From Rhyacophila brunnea (lineage: Eukaryota; Arthropoda; Insecta; Trichoptera; Rhyacophilidae): 64,000 bases of DNA. The position numbers and the translations under genes were made by a program. Numbering within the stretch: position 1 is the first letter of the stretch; the number at the start of each line of letters is the position of its first letter. The stretch is taken from contig JAGYXB010001846.1 in NCBI GenBank assembly GCA_022495005.1, positions 121,963 to 185,962 on the forward strand. Direction: 5' to 3'. Under the pieces are notes generated by a model. It was not told the origin of the DNA, searched no databases, and saw nothing but the letters and a program-made list of their open reading frames with translations. Positions 1 through 12,939 of this stretch are shown one piece after another.

Positions 1-2118
1 ATAAATAATAATATATCTACTAAATTCTGACTTCATTCTAATACAGGGTGGCGTCTACAAACTATTATAGTGGACTACTACTATAGAGTATTCCTATATG
101 TCATTAAGAACTCTTACTTTGACCTCCCCCTTCACCCCCTCGCTGAGCTAGCCGAGAGCAGGGGTTCTCAACCTGGTTTGAACAGTGCCGATTAAGAATT
201 ATAGCGCCCTTGCGCAATACCAGAACCGGAGTGTCGTCATTACTTAGGTCAGTAACTAATGATTGTGTTTATTATAATCATTGCTATTGGTTGCCGACAT
301 ATTTTATTCTAGTTTAAGTAGTTAAAATAACCTTATTCACACTTTTCTCGAATGATAACTGAGTCATTTCGATTCCCAATACTTTTTTTATAAAAGAAAA
401 ACGATAGCTCCTCTTCGAACAAGGCGCCTGATGGTTGACTACTTACAGGTTAAATTAAATAAATACTCGTGGGGTTACCACCAAAAGTTGGAATGTCTCG
501 AATTCAGCGCTCGAAATGGACAGGAACGCACCGGAGCGCCGTTGTGGTTCGTGGAATTCCAAAATATACCGTTCCGGCTCGTGGATTCATTTAAAATTGC
601 GTTGCGGTTCGTTAGATTGAGATATTTATGTGTGAATGTATCTTTTAAAGTTTTTCTCAAAATTAAAAATTAACGAAGTTATGTCATGCCGGGCGTGCAA
701 GGGTTAAAAATAAAATTTATGACATCCCTAAATTTCTTTCAATTTTCTTTTTTGTGTCGATACATCCGTGTCTAAATGCATTGTCTAAACACTCCAAATA
801 ATTGCATACTTACATAAAAAAGTAACTACAGCTGCAAGCTACAAAAGAATTGTGCCTTTGCTGATATTGTTTGAAAACCTTTTGTACTTAAATAACTTAA
901 ATTCAATAAAAAATAAAGTTGGCACCTACATATTTGTATAATAATTTCTAAAGTATGAAACATCTCTGTATAGTCTCGCTTTTACCTTTGACTGGTATGC
1001 ATTGCGAATTTACTTACCTACTAATTTATTACTTATATTTTATTGTGAGTGATAAAACTTATTTATTTTCATCGCCATCTAATCGCCGTGTTAATTTTAT
1101 ACATCTATTTTTGCGGGCAAAATTTTCGGTGGTAAAATTAATATGATAAAGTTTGGTAATTTAAATCGTACAATTCCGCTAAAATCTACTTATTAGTGAT
1201 TCGCTTGTTTTTTAAAACATTTTGTATTATTTAAATTTGTTCTCTTAAAATTTAGTTAAACATCTCAGCAGGCGATACCTTTCTATATATTACATATACC
1301 TAAGTATATTTTATTATTTATAACATATAATGCTGTTGACCAGTGGCCACAAGCAGAATTTTTTCGTTTTGAAAATGATAAATATGAGTAGATATTTATA
1401 AATTTTATGAAGGTTTAATTAAGTAGTAGGTACTTCGTGTAAATCTGCTAAATCATTAAGAATTCACTCCGATAAGCATTTAAGATCGACAATACAGTTG
1501 AAACAGGGTTTTCTGATTCAATGTCATTTCGACAATTGACTCGACGTGTTAACAAATATTTATGACGTGTCGTAAACCCTTATTTTTACAATGAATAATA
1601 AATGAATGCACCATTATGCCATTTTCCTACAAAAATGTTTTTGGTATGAAACTATTGAATAGCCTACCGTAATTAGTTTATTTTTAAGGGACGTTTCTAT
1701 TGTGTTATAATTACATACGTTGTAACTTGCTACTTTAAAAATAATAGAAATAATAGATACCTACTATGTAGAGAACTTTTAGTTAATTTTTGTTTGTAAA
1801 TTTGTTTTAAAAAAAAAGGAATACCTCCAATAAAATTTTATTACTATCATAATAATAAATTATTGTTCTGTATTATCATTATTCATCACCGTGGCAATAA
1901 TAATGACTATAATGAGACTAGGTAAGGACAAACATCACAAATTGAATCGTTTAGTTTAAAATACACTCACAAATTAGGTAGGTACGTGTTCAGTGCGGAC
2001 AACAAATAATTTTAGATGGTAGTCATAGATTAAATAAATACGGTGGTAAGTTCTTTAATCTGAGGTGGTAAGTGTACGTATATTACAATAATGGTAAACA
2101 AAGCATCATCATTGTAAC
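1..2118. other. AT-rich non-coding DNA
   Basis: No gene is visible. The short ORFs here (for example 431-673) have no protein-like composition and no recognisable domain. At 159 the sequence CAGGGGTTCTCAACCT resembles a hAT terminal repeat, but no matching second end or 8-bp duplication was found. Confidence 0.6.
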
Positions 2119-2126
2119 ATATAGGT

Positions 2127-2492
2127 CATGGTCTCCACAACGAGGGGCTGAAGAGGGCTCTAGCCTGGGAGCCCGTGCTCAGGAGGAGCCCGGCGAGGCG
2201 AATCGACCAGATAAGTGAGATAAAGACACATCACAAATTTGCTTTAATAGTAAAAAAAGAATTTTCTTACAATACTATTATTTATAGTTATGTGGTTATA
2301 CGAAACAATTCTAAATTGTTTATCAATACTCGACATCTCCATAATTCGTATGGATGTTTTAAAATATACAATAAAACACTAAATATACAGATTATTGTTA
2401 CCCCGTACATACTGCCTTTATTCTTAGCGATAAGAAGGGGGCCCCACCAAAGATCCTAGCCTGGGGGCCAGCTTCACGATGTGGGGCCTATG
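2127..2492. mobile_element. Non-autonomous hAT element, CATGGCCCCCACA family, copy 1
   Basis: The ends read CATGGTCTCCACAA on the left and GTGGGGCCTATG on the right, matching the better preserved copy at 39285-39710. Inside the left end lies the shared G-rich block GGCTCTAGCCTGGGAGCCCG. The flanking octamers ATATAGGT (2119-2126) and GTATGGGT (2493-2500) match at six of eight positions, which suggests an old insertion. The element has no transposase. Family membership rests on sequence shared with 27483-28214, 39285-39710 and 63787 onward. Confidence 0.7.
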
Positions 2493-2643
2493 GTATGGGT
2501 ATATACATACACTACAATATTAGTCCTTATAATGTTGAATATAGGTAGGTACCTACTGATTAATGACAATTTTATATTATTCTATAGGAATCGTATTTAG
2601 CAACTCGAGTTGCACCTTCCGTCATGTTTTATCTTATATAATT

Positions 2644-3027
2644 AATGATACTTCTTCTTCTACCCTGTCATGTCCTAATATTGGGGCATAGGGCAAGCAT
2701 TGGCGCCACTTCCCTCGGTCCATCGCCATGCGCCTCCCGCCATGTCAGACCTGCAGCAAATAGGTCGCTTTTGTAGCACCGCTGCAGGGTGAGGGAGAGG
2801 CGGCCACGGCGATGGAACCATTGAGGCTGTGCCACAAGGGTACGAAGTGCCGCACTCTTTGGCGGCATCCGGAATACGTGTCCCAGCCACGTAAATCGTC
2901 TCTTCGTGATAACTTCAATCACCGCAGGCTGCTGTGCTCACGAACTCGGGTATTTGTAACGCGGTCGTACCAATGTACCCCTAAGATTTGGCGGAGACAT
3001 CGATTCTCAAAGCTCAAAAGCCGATAA
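2644..3027 (-). pseudogene. Non-LTR retrotransposon reverse transcriptase, C-terminal fragment
   Basis: On the minus strand this encodes the C-terminal region that follows the reverse transcriptase domain, including the block WLGHVFRMPPKSA and the LENRCL..ILGVHWYDR block just upstream. The reading frame is broken between the blocks. Close relatives lie at 21618-22140 and 46253-46480. Only the last roughly 130 residues remain of a protein that is usually about 900 residues or longer. I cannot assign the clade with confidence. Confidence 0.75.
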
Positions 3028-3097
3028 TTAATGATACACCATTGGTAATTTAAAATGCTATAATTACGTAGTTTGGTGATGATGGCTTGAAGCTTTT

Positions 3098-3300
3098 CTT
3101 AGAAGTAGGTATGGCCTAATGGCCCTTATGGTGGAGAAGGTTCAAAAGAAATCTTTGAGGATCCTTTGTTTGAAGCTGTGTGGATGCCATCCATGGCTTT
3201 ATCAGATTGATTTATCTTAAGAACGCTTACACAGTGTGTTCAACCAAATCGCTTCGGATATTGGTATATTCCTCCTGCGTGAGGACGAGTTTATGTGAAC
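3098..3300 (+). pseudogene. Non-LTR retrotransposon 3' fragment (second family)
   Basis: The plus strand reads MALMVEKVQKKSLRILCLKL, then HPWLYQIDLS and a stop, then NQIASDIGIFLLRE in the same general region. Blocks of the type VEKVQKKFLR...YPWLY and F..IASDI..F.LRE are typical of the C-terminal part of many insect non-LTR reverse transcriptases. Related 3' ends lie on the minus strand at 20490-20850 and 20851-21150. Internal sequence between the blocks is missing. Confidence 0.6.
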
Positions 3301-4906
3301 GATTTATAAATTCTTTGTTTTATAACTTCTTAAATAATTAAATGGCGTAGTTAGCTCTATCGGTGTACAGATATGTACTGTAAAAATTTTGTATTTACTC
3401 GTCTATGTATAGATACTTACTATTTTTTCTAATAGTTGCTGCATCTATTTCTTTATTTTTAAACATATTTTAATACTATTTCTTTGATTTTTTTTTAAAT
3501 ATTCTGTGCTCGTCTTGAATCTATAATCTGTAAAATTTGTTATATGTAAATTAATTTTTAATTTGAATCTTTATGGTAGGTATGTGGATATGTTGTTTTT
3601 TAAGTTTAATTAATTAACAAACTGAACTATCCCAAATGAGACAGTAATATAAGTTATAAGCAGTGACGAGTGGTGGTAGAAGTAACATGCCTGCTGATTA
3701 TGGGTGGTAGATAAAGTAAGAGTAAAGAATAATACAATTCTTGACGGTATACTTTGTTGAGACGAGGTTCTTTCGCCTGCGGCGCTGACAATCCTTTGCA
3801 ACCCACTTGCTCAATATACATCCACGTAAGAAGTTCAAAGTTTATTGTTGCATTTATACATACAACGTACGTACGTATGTAAAGAAAAAAATTAAGCATA
3901 CCGTTTTTTCGGAAAATTATAGAGCGTTCCTGTTCGTGAAATTTTCCATTTCGAGCACTGCTGAGTAGATATGTATAAAATATACTTTTAGAGATAATTA
4001 AAATACTACAACATTTATTGCAATTATTAAAACAATTTGTTTAATTTATGACGTTTATCAGTATTATAATGAATTAAAGAAATGTCTTTTTTAGATCACT
4101 GGATGGCCTGATGGCCATAATCAATCAAGGATACTTACAATAAGAGAGTGCCACAATCAAAAATTAAGACCTTGTAGAGTTAACCGCCGGCCCACCTCCG
4201 CCGTAAAATTTTCCGACAAAAAAGCAAGTCGTCATAAAGTTATAAATCATTCTGATATCTAACAAAAACCAATAAATGTGCGCAATTCGTAATAGAACTT
4301 GCTCTGTTTATACCGAAATATTAATTGTCTTTTAATATTGTCTCCCATGCGTTAAATTCTTCTTTTGATAGTATTATTTTCGGTCAATATAAATATTTTA
4401 ATGAAAAGTTTGCATAAGGTGTCCTCAAATTTAAATATATACGAATCTATATGATAATTGTAAAAAATATTCATAAATAAATACATTTTGTATATGGATG
4501 GATCATAATAATTAAGGGTTTTAAAACTATTCACGCGATTATTTGTACAATTCTGTATCACAGTGTTAATCATACCACACCTTTCAAAATACAGAATAAA
4601 TAATATCGCATAGTAAGATATAAATTCAGGGACATGTTATTAAATTTACCTGCAACAATGGGCACATAAGAATTACGATAGTCGTAAAGTTAAAATCAAT
4701 TCTATTTAACTACTTAGTAAGAGAATACCGATCGAATGAATCTGCTATTAATTTATTTATTAAGAATTCAGTTTTATTGAATTATTTATTCTTATTACCC
4801 ACAGTGAAAGTGTGGGAGTGCCGTCGCCTCTGACTTACTGAATTCATACGTTATTATTTTTTAATATGCATTTGATGGCACCATAAAGGTTGATTTGTTT
4901 TTTATT
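3301..4906. other. AT-rich non-coding DNA
   Basis: No gene, tRNA or paired transposon ends were seen. Small AT-rich ORFs near 3610-3900 and 4352-4573 lack protein-like features. Confidence 0.5.
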
Positions 4907-5120
4907 AAGGGGCGGCTGAAGAGCCGACATTCAAATATAATTTAGTATAAAAAGGACCTCGGCGTCGTACGTAGTACGTTAATTTAAATCGATCTTTTCG
5001 CAAAAATCACTAATCATCGGAGATTTTATTTCAAGAAACATTATTATTATTATTGATATTGTCTGTCAAAATAATATTATGAATTAATAATTTTAAAATG
5101 TTAATTTCATCATAGTTTTT
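4907..5120 (+). repeat. Two-copy dispersed repeat, copy 1
   Basis: Shares long blocks with 10466-10730, including CACTAATCATCGGAGATTTT, GGCGTCGT and GTTAATTTAAATCGAT. The 10.5-kb copy carries about 50 extra bases in the middle. No coding capacity and no terminal repeats were seen. It is probably a fragment of an unclassified transposon. Confidence 0.7.
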
Positions 5121-5297
5121 AATCAAACCTGTGCAAGTACGTACTAATAACTTGGGTGGATTTTGTAGCAAACATACTATTGATATTTATACGGGTATAT
5201 TATTATTATAACCTTCATAACTTTTCAGTCTGGCGCTAGGATGAAAATTATGTAATAAATTCTAAAAATATTTTTTTTTACATACTTATATTATTTA

Positions 5298-5816
5298 CAG
5301 TCGAACTTGGTTGTCACGAGGAAAATGAGACCGACTGAATTTGCTCGTTATATCGTTATATAACATTTTTCGCGCCACGTTCTATTTAAGCATAGAACAT
5401 AAAAAAATCTGAAAACCATCGTAAAAATCCCCAAAATAAGCATGGCATTCATAAACTACAAAAAAGTTGCTATTTTTTTACATGCAATTTCAACCATGTG
5501 CGTGTATAATTTTTCAATGTTGTCAGCTAAAACACCAATTTGGTACTTAGACACTTAACTAGAGTCATAAAGGTAATCCGATCCCGGCGGCATCGGTATA
5601 GTTAACTGCCCGGTTGGATTTTATTGCTTAGGGTCAAAAATGTTGTTTTTAAATGATCGACACAAGATCGACACATTAACAGTTTTGCTCGGTATACCCG
5701 AGAAATAGCTCGTTATAAAAGTATGGAGAAAATCATAAGCTAAAATGTCAACGAATGTTTCCTCATTACATCCGATATCTCGCTATTTCCGTGAGCGTAA
5801 TAACCAAGTTCGACTG
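5298..5816. mobile_element. MITE with CAGT ends and TA duplication (pogo/Tc1-mariner-like)
   Basis: The terminal inverted repeats are CAGTCGAACTTGGTT on the left and AACCAAGTTCGACTG on the right, flanked by TA at 5296-5297 and 5817-5818. CAGT-starting ends with a TA target duplication are typical of pogo/Tigger and related Tc1-mariner elements. The element is 519 bp and has no transposase. The word GCTCGTTATA occurs near both ends. Confidence 0.8.
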
Positions 5817-5930
5817 TAATTATTTATTTATTACTAGATTAATATTAATACAAGTGAATATCATTTGATCTAATTTTATGCGAGGTAATCAGACAAAGAG
5901 GCGTATCTGTGTAGTAAAAAGTGCAAAAAA

Positions 5931-6903
5931 AGGGATTATAATACCGGAATTTCAAAACCGGTATCTCAAATACCGGTTTTAAAAATCAGACAATAGCGAT
6001 ATATTCGGTATTGAAAGTGGAAACAAAATGTATTAACTAAGATAAAAAGTTTAACATGACTGTACGTTTTTTGTCGGATTACGCGATGTCTAGTTAACTT
6101 CCGTTGCCATTAGAGTTATAAGTGTAAAAAGTACATTAACCCAATAAAACATTAGGTGGAATCAGTGATAAGGTCACTTCATAATATAAATTTATTGAAA
6201 GATCATTCGAAGAAGAAAGTGCCAATCATTAAACTACTAAGTATTTGTAAACATCAGCATCTCTACCATATCTTACTTTTACCTATTTTTAAAGGTTTAC
6301 AATGTTTACATATTATAATATGTGCAAATTTAGATAATATTCTATGAAATATTATTATTTAAAAGAGATTTTTATATCTATATTTATTGGTACCTAGATA
6401 CTTCTATTTTATTTTATTACAACGTTTTTCTTAGCTTGTATTCTTTTTTGTCCGGTACAAATCTTGTAATCGATTTTTAACTAACTTTCCGGCTAGCTAG
6501 ATAGTTTTAGAATATATCAGAACACGATGCCAATGCATTTTTTAATACTTTTAGCCATCTTTAAGTAGCATTTAATTCATTTTCAGTTAATTATGTTTTG
6601 TATGAAAAGTTATTTCGATACCATCATTAGTCCTAGCAACTAAATTATTAATAATATACTTATACGTGCGTTTACTATGGAAGTCAATATGAAATGACAT
6701 TTCATTATTTAGTATTTCTATAAAGTACAATTTTTTTTGACCGTTTAAGCTAGTCAAGTCAAGTTTATATGATTCTACAGAAAATTTAAAAACGTTGTAT
6801 ATAAAAAGTTCTTTTTATCTTGTAATTATTTTCATATATTTCACGAATACCGGTATTCAATAGGAAATACCGAAGCACCGGTATTGGTATTTCCATTCGG
6901 TTT
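5931..6903. mobile_element. CCGGTAT-rich hAT-like element, diverged copy
   Basis: The left part contains ATACCGGAATTTCAAAACCG and the right part CGAATACCGGTATTCAAT, matching the two ends of the intact copy at 32673-33294. The outermost bases have decayed, so no target duplication is readable. The ORF at 6156-6347 has no recognisable product. The stretch 6061-6110 is also shared with 16084-16125 and with 40285-40328 (reverse strand). Confidence 0.6.
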
Positions 6904-7114
6904 CATGTTTTTGTTTGTTGGATACAGTGTAATGAATTTGTAAACAACGGTTAGATGTTTGTATGTTGAATATCTAGGTTTAGAAAATATAGCATTTTTC
7001 CTTTTTTTGAAATGCAGACACTTATATTACTATGAGACTGTGTAGGTATTTTAAAAAAATAATACAATATAGCATATTTTTGAAAAATATCTATGGACAG
7101 TCGTCTTACTTACA

Positions 7115-7640
7115 TATAACTTGTAATCAGTCAAATTATAATATATAATATTATTAATTATTTTTTCAATTTTTTGCATTTAGTACCTATATTTATAAAC
7201 GTTATCTACTATGCTAAATACTGAAGACTAAATTTGTATACACACAATACTGGCGGATGCTGTCTTTTATTGATATTTTATTTATAGTCATTAACTATTC
7301 GATAGGAAATGAGATTCAATGGCAGTAGTGTTGAAAAACTGTAGTATAGTATTAGAAATAAATACCCAAGCTTTCCAGATAATCACATAAATGCATTATG
7401 ATCTCACTGAAATTCAAACATGGAGTCTTCGGATGAGAATCTAGTGCCTTACGCACAGGACTACGACAGACACATATTGTATTGTGAAAGTTGAATATCA
7501 TAGTATGTATCATTGATACCATAATCAGCCGGTGTTGATCCACTGATGGATGTAGGTCTCCCCTATCTCGTTCTACTCTTCTCAATCCCATGTATCTAGA
7601 TCCGCCGAACGTTGTAAGGCTTTCAATTTGCCGGGTCTTG
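7115..7640 (-). repeat. LINE 3'-tail repeat, copy 1 (uninterrupted)
   Basis: The minus strand of 7480-7600 reads RRVERDRGDLHPSVDQ and HRLIM, which resembles the last residues of a non-LTR reverse transcriptase (a DRGDLHP..D..RLMM type tail) followed by 3' sequence. The same sequence occurs at 12940-14115, where a 0.7-kb foldback element interrupts it. This copy preserves the pre-insertion arrangement near 7228-7250. Confidence 0.65.
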
Positions 7641-7878
7641 ACAATGCCTTATAATACAATATACATAATAATATGTATTTTGAAACGTCGTGGGAAAAGC
7701 AAAAATCTATTAAGATGGTAGGTACTTATAATATATACGAAATACAGAACCAAATCGGCTTTCAAAGTCTCGATCTATATTGGCTATGATCTATGGTTAT
7801 ATTCATGATAATTCTTAACTTTTTTTATTTTATCATTTTTAGTTATGCGATTGGCTTTCGCATTACCATTGTATACAC

Positions 7879-8662
7879 CAGTGGCGAAGACTCCATACTA
7901 GGCGATTATTTAAAGCCTACCTTCTTAAGAAAAATATTTTTTAATTGCATATTGACATATTTATATACTTAATCACTTCATTATTTTATGTTATATAACA
8001 ACAATTTATTTTGCCAACGAGATCGCATATGTAGGAATGTATTACAGTATTACACAGTTTACAAAACAACTGCAAAGGTATTAAAAAAACCACAGCGCGC
8101 CGCGCCGTAAATTAAATAATAAACGCCGCGCCGCGACTTCTCGGTAAATAAATTTCCGATTATGTTTGGAATAATTCTGAGTTTTTTTCGTATGGACTTT
8201 ACGTCTCGTAACCTCAGCAAGTCTGCTGATTCGTACGAAATGAGGCAAGCTCCTTTCGCAGAGCCTAAAACATTCGCGCATAATATTGTTGTCACGACTG
8301 CGCACTTTGTCCAAAATCATTAATAATTAGATAATTAAAATAATAATTTCAACGGCGTTTAATCGAATATTAATAAATAAGTAAGTATAGATTGTTTTTA
8401 AAAATAAAAATAAATTTTATCTAATGATTTTTGATGCGTATACATGTTTTGAAAAATACGTAATTTAAACACATCGCTCATTTTTATGTCGTCAATGAGT
8501 TTTTGAAGTTTCATTGAATTAGTGTGTCGTTATCATTTATTAGTGTGTGCCTATTCATTAGTAGTAAATATCGTACTATTCTCGTAAGTATACCTGACAA
8601 GTGTGCTCTTTTTATCATATCTCCACAGCCTACCTCTTTCCAAAAGTCACCCTTCGCCACTG
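7879..8662. mobile_element. Non-autonomous hAT element, CAGTGGCGAAG family
   Basis: The inverted ends CAGTGGCGAAG and CTTCGCCACTG are flanked by an exact 8-bp duplication GTATACAC at 7871-7878 and 8663-8670. An 8-bp duplication with CAG..CTG ends is diagnostic of the hAT superfamily. The minus-strand ORFs at 8059-8320 resemble no transposase that I recognise. A related single end lies at 18700. Confidence 0.92.
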
Positions 8663-8814
8663 GTATACACCTCTTCTATTTTTCTATAATCTAAGATCTA
8701 TTCATTCTATTCTGTACCTGTGACCGTTCTCCCTGTCATGTGATCTTAATATTTGTTTGACCAAACCACACGAGTGAAATTTTACATCCACCGCATTCCC
8801 GCATGCATTGCAAC

Positions 8815-8975
8815 TTGTTGCGTGCTAGTTCTCCCGGATCTTTTATTCATAAAATGACATTCGTTCTATGGATTAACTATTTTCCACCGTCCATGTAATA
8901 TGTCAATTTTATGATATCCGGATAGTGTATTCTATTTCAGGTTTGCCGTTGTCAAGGGACTGTTTGTAAGGAACA
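8815..8975 (+). repeat. Dispersed repeat shared with 30225-30420 (inverted)
   Basis: Blocks such as TTGTCAAGGGAC and CCGGATA.TG/ACA plus the CACCGTCCAT region recur on the opposite strand at 30225-30420. No coding sequence or terminal structure was seen. It is probably a transposon fragment. Confidence 0.5.
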
Positions 8976-9365
8976 CAACTGTACTCATTCATATGCAGTC
9001 GTAGACGTGCACACGCCAAATTATATGAAAAGGGGTCCACTTGGAGAAAATCCGTAATAGTATGATAATACGCTCATACTGCGTAGCATGCTACGGCCAG
9101 TTATAGTTGCAACTACAAAAAAATATAGCTTCTTATTTTCGCATCATCCCACATAGGGCGATCGTTCCTCTATCATTTTCATAATGTCTCGTTCTCAAAG
9201 TTAGCACGGCCAAGCGAGGAGCTGTTACAAGATAATAATATCACCTTTTGACATTTCATACGGTTAACTTTTTTACGTAATTAACCGCCAGAATACGTAA
9301 AGTGATGAAACGTGATATATTTATCACAATTAGCTCATTTTTAAGTTAAGCGATATGTTAGAATA

Positions 9366-10345
9366 GGCCTGCTGAGTTATGGGAGTGGCGTAATGTTAGA
9401 ATAGAGTAAGTATTGGGGTAACATGTTTGCATATAGGCTACTCGTATAGGTAACTGCCCACATCCACGTTTTGATTAATATGCAAATAACGGAATGACAT
9501 TTTTATTACCTATAAGGATTGCCTGAGAATAATATATAATTGGTATTCAATAAATTATTTCAGATTTATCCTTTGAATGTAGATTTCACATTTTATAATT
9601 ATTTTAAGTTTATTCGTCTCACAACGGCCACAGTAATGGCTGCCCTGAATGGCTTCTGCAGTATAAGATTGTGACGTTACATTATCCGAAGTATCTTCTG
9701 ATCGCCGGATATGCATAACCTAAAATATGCTTGGTGTCGAGCACACCTGGAACCAGTGTTGCCATCTTTTTCTATGTCGAGTATTTCTGGAAGAAACTAT
9801 AGTACAGGAACATTTTTCGTCTCGAATCCTTCAAAATTATAGTATTTTTGGCATATTTGCGTAAAATTATAGTATTTTACATTTTTCGGGGATTGAAAAC
9901 TATGATATTGTATTATAATTATAGTACGGTTGGCAACACTGCCTGGAACCATGATTTTCTAAAAATTTTGTCATTATACGATATTATTTATTAAGAATGT
10001 ATACCTACATACAGCAAAAAATGTTTATTCAGCACTGGTTTGGACGATATTTAATATTAACTATAAAGGGGTTTTGTGTAGGTACTATTAATATCACAAT
10101 ACGTGAAGATGTTTTTTTGCGTTAGAAGTGGTAGCCATAAAAAGTTTTATATTCTGTAAATTGGCATATTTAAATATTGCATTTATAAACATTAGTTTAT
10201 TTATATCCACCATATTCGGTATGTTTTGTATTTTTTTAAAATTAAGTATTTCATATTAAATATGATTTAAAAATATATTTGCTAGAAGACAGATAATCAA
10301 AAGCCTTCCAACTATAGTGCGATTTGTTACGATAGTCAGGATAGT
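9366..10345 (+). repeat. GTCGAGCACA repeat family with downstream segment, copy 1
   Basis: Shares most of its length with 17519-18950: GAGTTATGGGAGTGGCGTAA at the left, TATCTTCTGATCGCCGGAT in the middle, GTCGAGCACACC near 9740, and ATAATCAAAAGCCTTC near 10295. The core (about 9403-9747) recurs in partial form at 12661, 19216, 22300, 23283 and, inverted, 27055. It has no coding capacity. A 188-bp hAT element (9754-9941) sits inside this copy and is absent from the 17.5-kb copy. Confidence 0.8.
9754..9941. mobile_element. Short hAT MITE with perfect target duplication
   Basis: The ends are CAGTGTTGCC and GGCAACACTG. They are flanked by an exact duplication CCTGGAAC at 9746-9753 and 9942-9949. 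The element is 188 bp and largely self-complementary near its ends. The paralogous repeat at 17893-17912 reads straight through the insertion point. Confidence 0.93.
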
Positions 10346-10465
10346 CTATACAAAAAGATGTTACATTTACGAACGGAATATTACAGCCTTTGAACGCATG
10401 CCTAATGGTGGTAAATATGTGTAGCACTGCATATTCTGTATAAAATGTATTAATTTATATTAAGA

Positions 10466-10730
10466 GGGGGCTCAAGAGGAGGAGATTGAAATATAATCTA
10501 GTATCAAAAGGACATCGGCGTCGTTAGGACGTTAATTTAAATCGATATTTTCGCAAAAACCACTAATCATCGGAGATTTTATTTTAAAAAAAATATATAT
10601 TATTGGCATTGTCGGCCGTCTTACACATTATTATTTGATAAACAACTGCACGTGTCCGCCGATCAGAAAACAGGGCTGTCAAAATATTATATCCATTAAT
10701 ATTTTTAAAATGTTAATTTCGTCATAGTAT
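10466..10730 (+). repeat. Two-copy dispersed repeat, copy 2
   Basis: Homologous to 4907-5120, with an additional internal stretch around 10608-10680 containing GTCGGCCGTC. The shared right end is AAAATGTTAATTTCGTCATA. The copies differ by scattered substitutions and short indels. Confidence 0.7.
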
Positions 10731-11503
10731 TATTATTACCTAATTCAAATTGAGCGTAGGTTGATACTCAAATACTATTATAGTATGTTTATGATTTCGA
10801 GAAAATAATACGATGATATATAATCCATATCAATTATTTGAAAATAATACATTTGCATGTAGGTACATGTATAATATAGTGAAAAGGTCAGATACCTGTT
10901 TAATTTTCAAGATAACATCAAAATTTGTATATACTTACCTAAATGAAGAATATTCGACATTCATGAGTGAGCACGGCTCAAAGCTATGAAAATGTGTTTT
11001 TTTTCAATTTGAAAATATTTTAATTGTGTATTATTTTATTACAGATTCATAATACGTTATATAACTAATACAACATACTGTTTTTTTTCTATGAATAAAA
11101 AAGACTGGAAGGAACATATTGTGTCACGGCAATCAAGAAAGACCGGAAAATATGGCCAACAATGCATGATACACAAACATAAAATACACAAAATTACCTA
11201 TTTAAGTTTACCGCACACGTGCAGACCACACGATATTTGTTTTCGCAAAGTCATCGCTTTCCAAAATGGCGAATTTGGTTGCCAGTTTTTATGGCGATGA
11301 ATCAGTATGTTCCTTCCTGTCTTTTTATTCGTAGGTTTGTTTACTATGTACACCAAGAAATTTCCATTTATAAAATCCAAAATGAGTTTTGGAATATAAT
11401 GCAACTAAAACTAGAAAAATTCTATCATGGGTGTTTACTTCTTGAATAAGTTGACCCCAGAAACAACAGGTCCATTCCACTACGTGAACTACAGTGGATA
11501 TTA

Positions 11504-11655
11504 TGCAGGGTCCACATTGGCAACATGTCGCCGGCAACCTCGTTAAATTTTACGATAAGTATGATAATTATCGTAAAATTTCTTAAGCCATTATGATAAT
11601 TATCGTAAAATTTATCGAGGTTGTCGCGCGACATGTTGCCAGTGTGGACCCGGCA
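11504..11655. mobile_element. Small palindromic MITE with TTA duplication (PIF/Harbinger-like)
   Basis: About 150 bp that fold back on themselves: GGGTCCACATTGGCAACATG at the left pairs with CATGTTGCCAGTGTGGACCC at the right, and GATAATTATCGTAAAATTT occurs twice inside. TTA flanks both sides (11501-11503 and 11656-11658). A 3-bp TTA duplication suits PIF/Harbinger elements; the class call is inference. Confidence 0.75.
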
Positions 11656-11658
11656 TTA

Positions 11659-12655
11659 GATGCACAAAACTTGAATAAAATATATTATAAATAAAATTTA
11701 AAAAGTACAATATAATTAATTGCGTCGACAGCCCTGGCGTCGCCCGCCAGCCGGATGTTCTAATAAAAAAATAATGTATCTAGTGACTGTATGTTAATAA
11801 TTATTTTTAGGCACTCATGATATAAATTATTTCGCCCATTGCCTTTACATGCAATAATGGTTCTACCTACCACTTGTTTCACTAGTATAAAAGTGAAGTT
11901 GCGCAGTCAATAAAAAGTCACTTTCTTTTTATAATAGGCAGACACTAAATTCTACGTTTTAAAAATATGCATTAGAATTAAACAATACCTATTATTTTTA
12001 ATACGTAGGTCCTAAACATTACAAATAAACACTATTCATTATTAATGTTTTTTGGATAGCACATGAAATAAAAATGTAGGTAGATATGCATTTCAACATC
12101 CTTCGTATGTTTAATTCTCGGACAATTTCAGGTTAAAAAGTTATTAATATATTATTAAGTTTATATTGTGGCAACCACATAATTGAAAATGTCACCATCA
12201 TATTGGTTGCAATACTTTCTCCCAAACAGTTGATTAACAAATTGAATTTAGTAACATTTACGTACCTACCTATATTAGAAGATATTATTTTTTGGTCACC
12301 CCATTCTGTCTTCACGTCGACCGTGTTTATGATTTAAATTTAATTTAGAGACCATTTACATTTGACACAAGCATTGTCGGCGACCTTTGTATATTGCTAG
12401 TAGACCAACAATTCCGGACCACATATAAAAAAATCATATTTTCAATTCTCAAGGGAAATTCTGTAGAGCTTACCCTTAAGGTAGGTAGGTACCTTTAAAT
12501 TCCTAGTGACGATTCGTCGCCACTGTATTATGTTATAAATATTCAAAATCCGATTGAAGATTGGTTTCAGATACCGGTTATAAAAAAATAATCTGAGTAT
12601 TCTAAAATGAAAATAAATTACCTACCTTCAATAAAAATATATTTTCTAGGTGTTG
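11659..12655. other. AT-rich non-coding DNA
   Basis: No gene or paired element ends were seen. The minus-strand ORF 12133-12315 has no recognisable features. Confidence 0.5.
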
Positions 12656-12660
12656 TTTGC

Positions 12661-12860
12661 ATTTGTGCCACGTGGAAATCAGCTGATATAACGTGAAAAC
12701 GAGACAGCAAGAATAACTATCGCTGCACAAAACTTACTACTTGCAGTATTGATTTTGAAGCTGTGTTGTTCGGAATATCTTCTGAAGTCTTTGGTCGCCT
12801 GATAATACTTATATACAAGGCCTGAAATCGGCTTAGTGTCGAGCACAGTTAGTAGCAATC
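12661..12860 (+). repeat. GTCGAGCACA repeat family, partial copy
   Basis: Matches 19216-19405 across GTGCCACGTG, GAGACAGCAAGAATAACTAT, TTTGGTCGCCTGATA and GTCGAGCACAG. It has no coding sequence. Confidence 0.75.
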
Positions 12861-12939
12861 ATTTTCTTAGTGGTATGCATTTTTCCAAAAAATGTCACTT
12901 GCTATGATTTAAATTTAGACACCCGTCCTTTTGTAATCA

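Noticed and set aside
159..260. hAT element starting CAGGGGTTCTCAACC
   Set aside because: Only one terminus; no complementary end or octamer duplication was seen.
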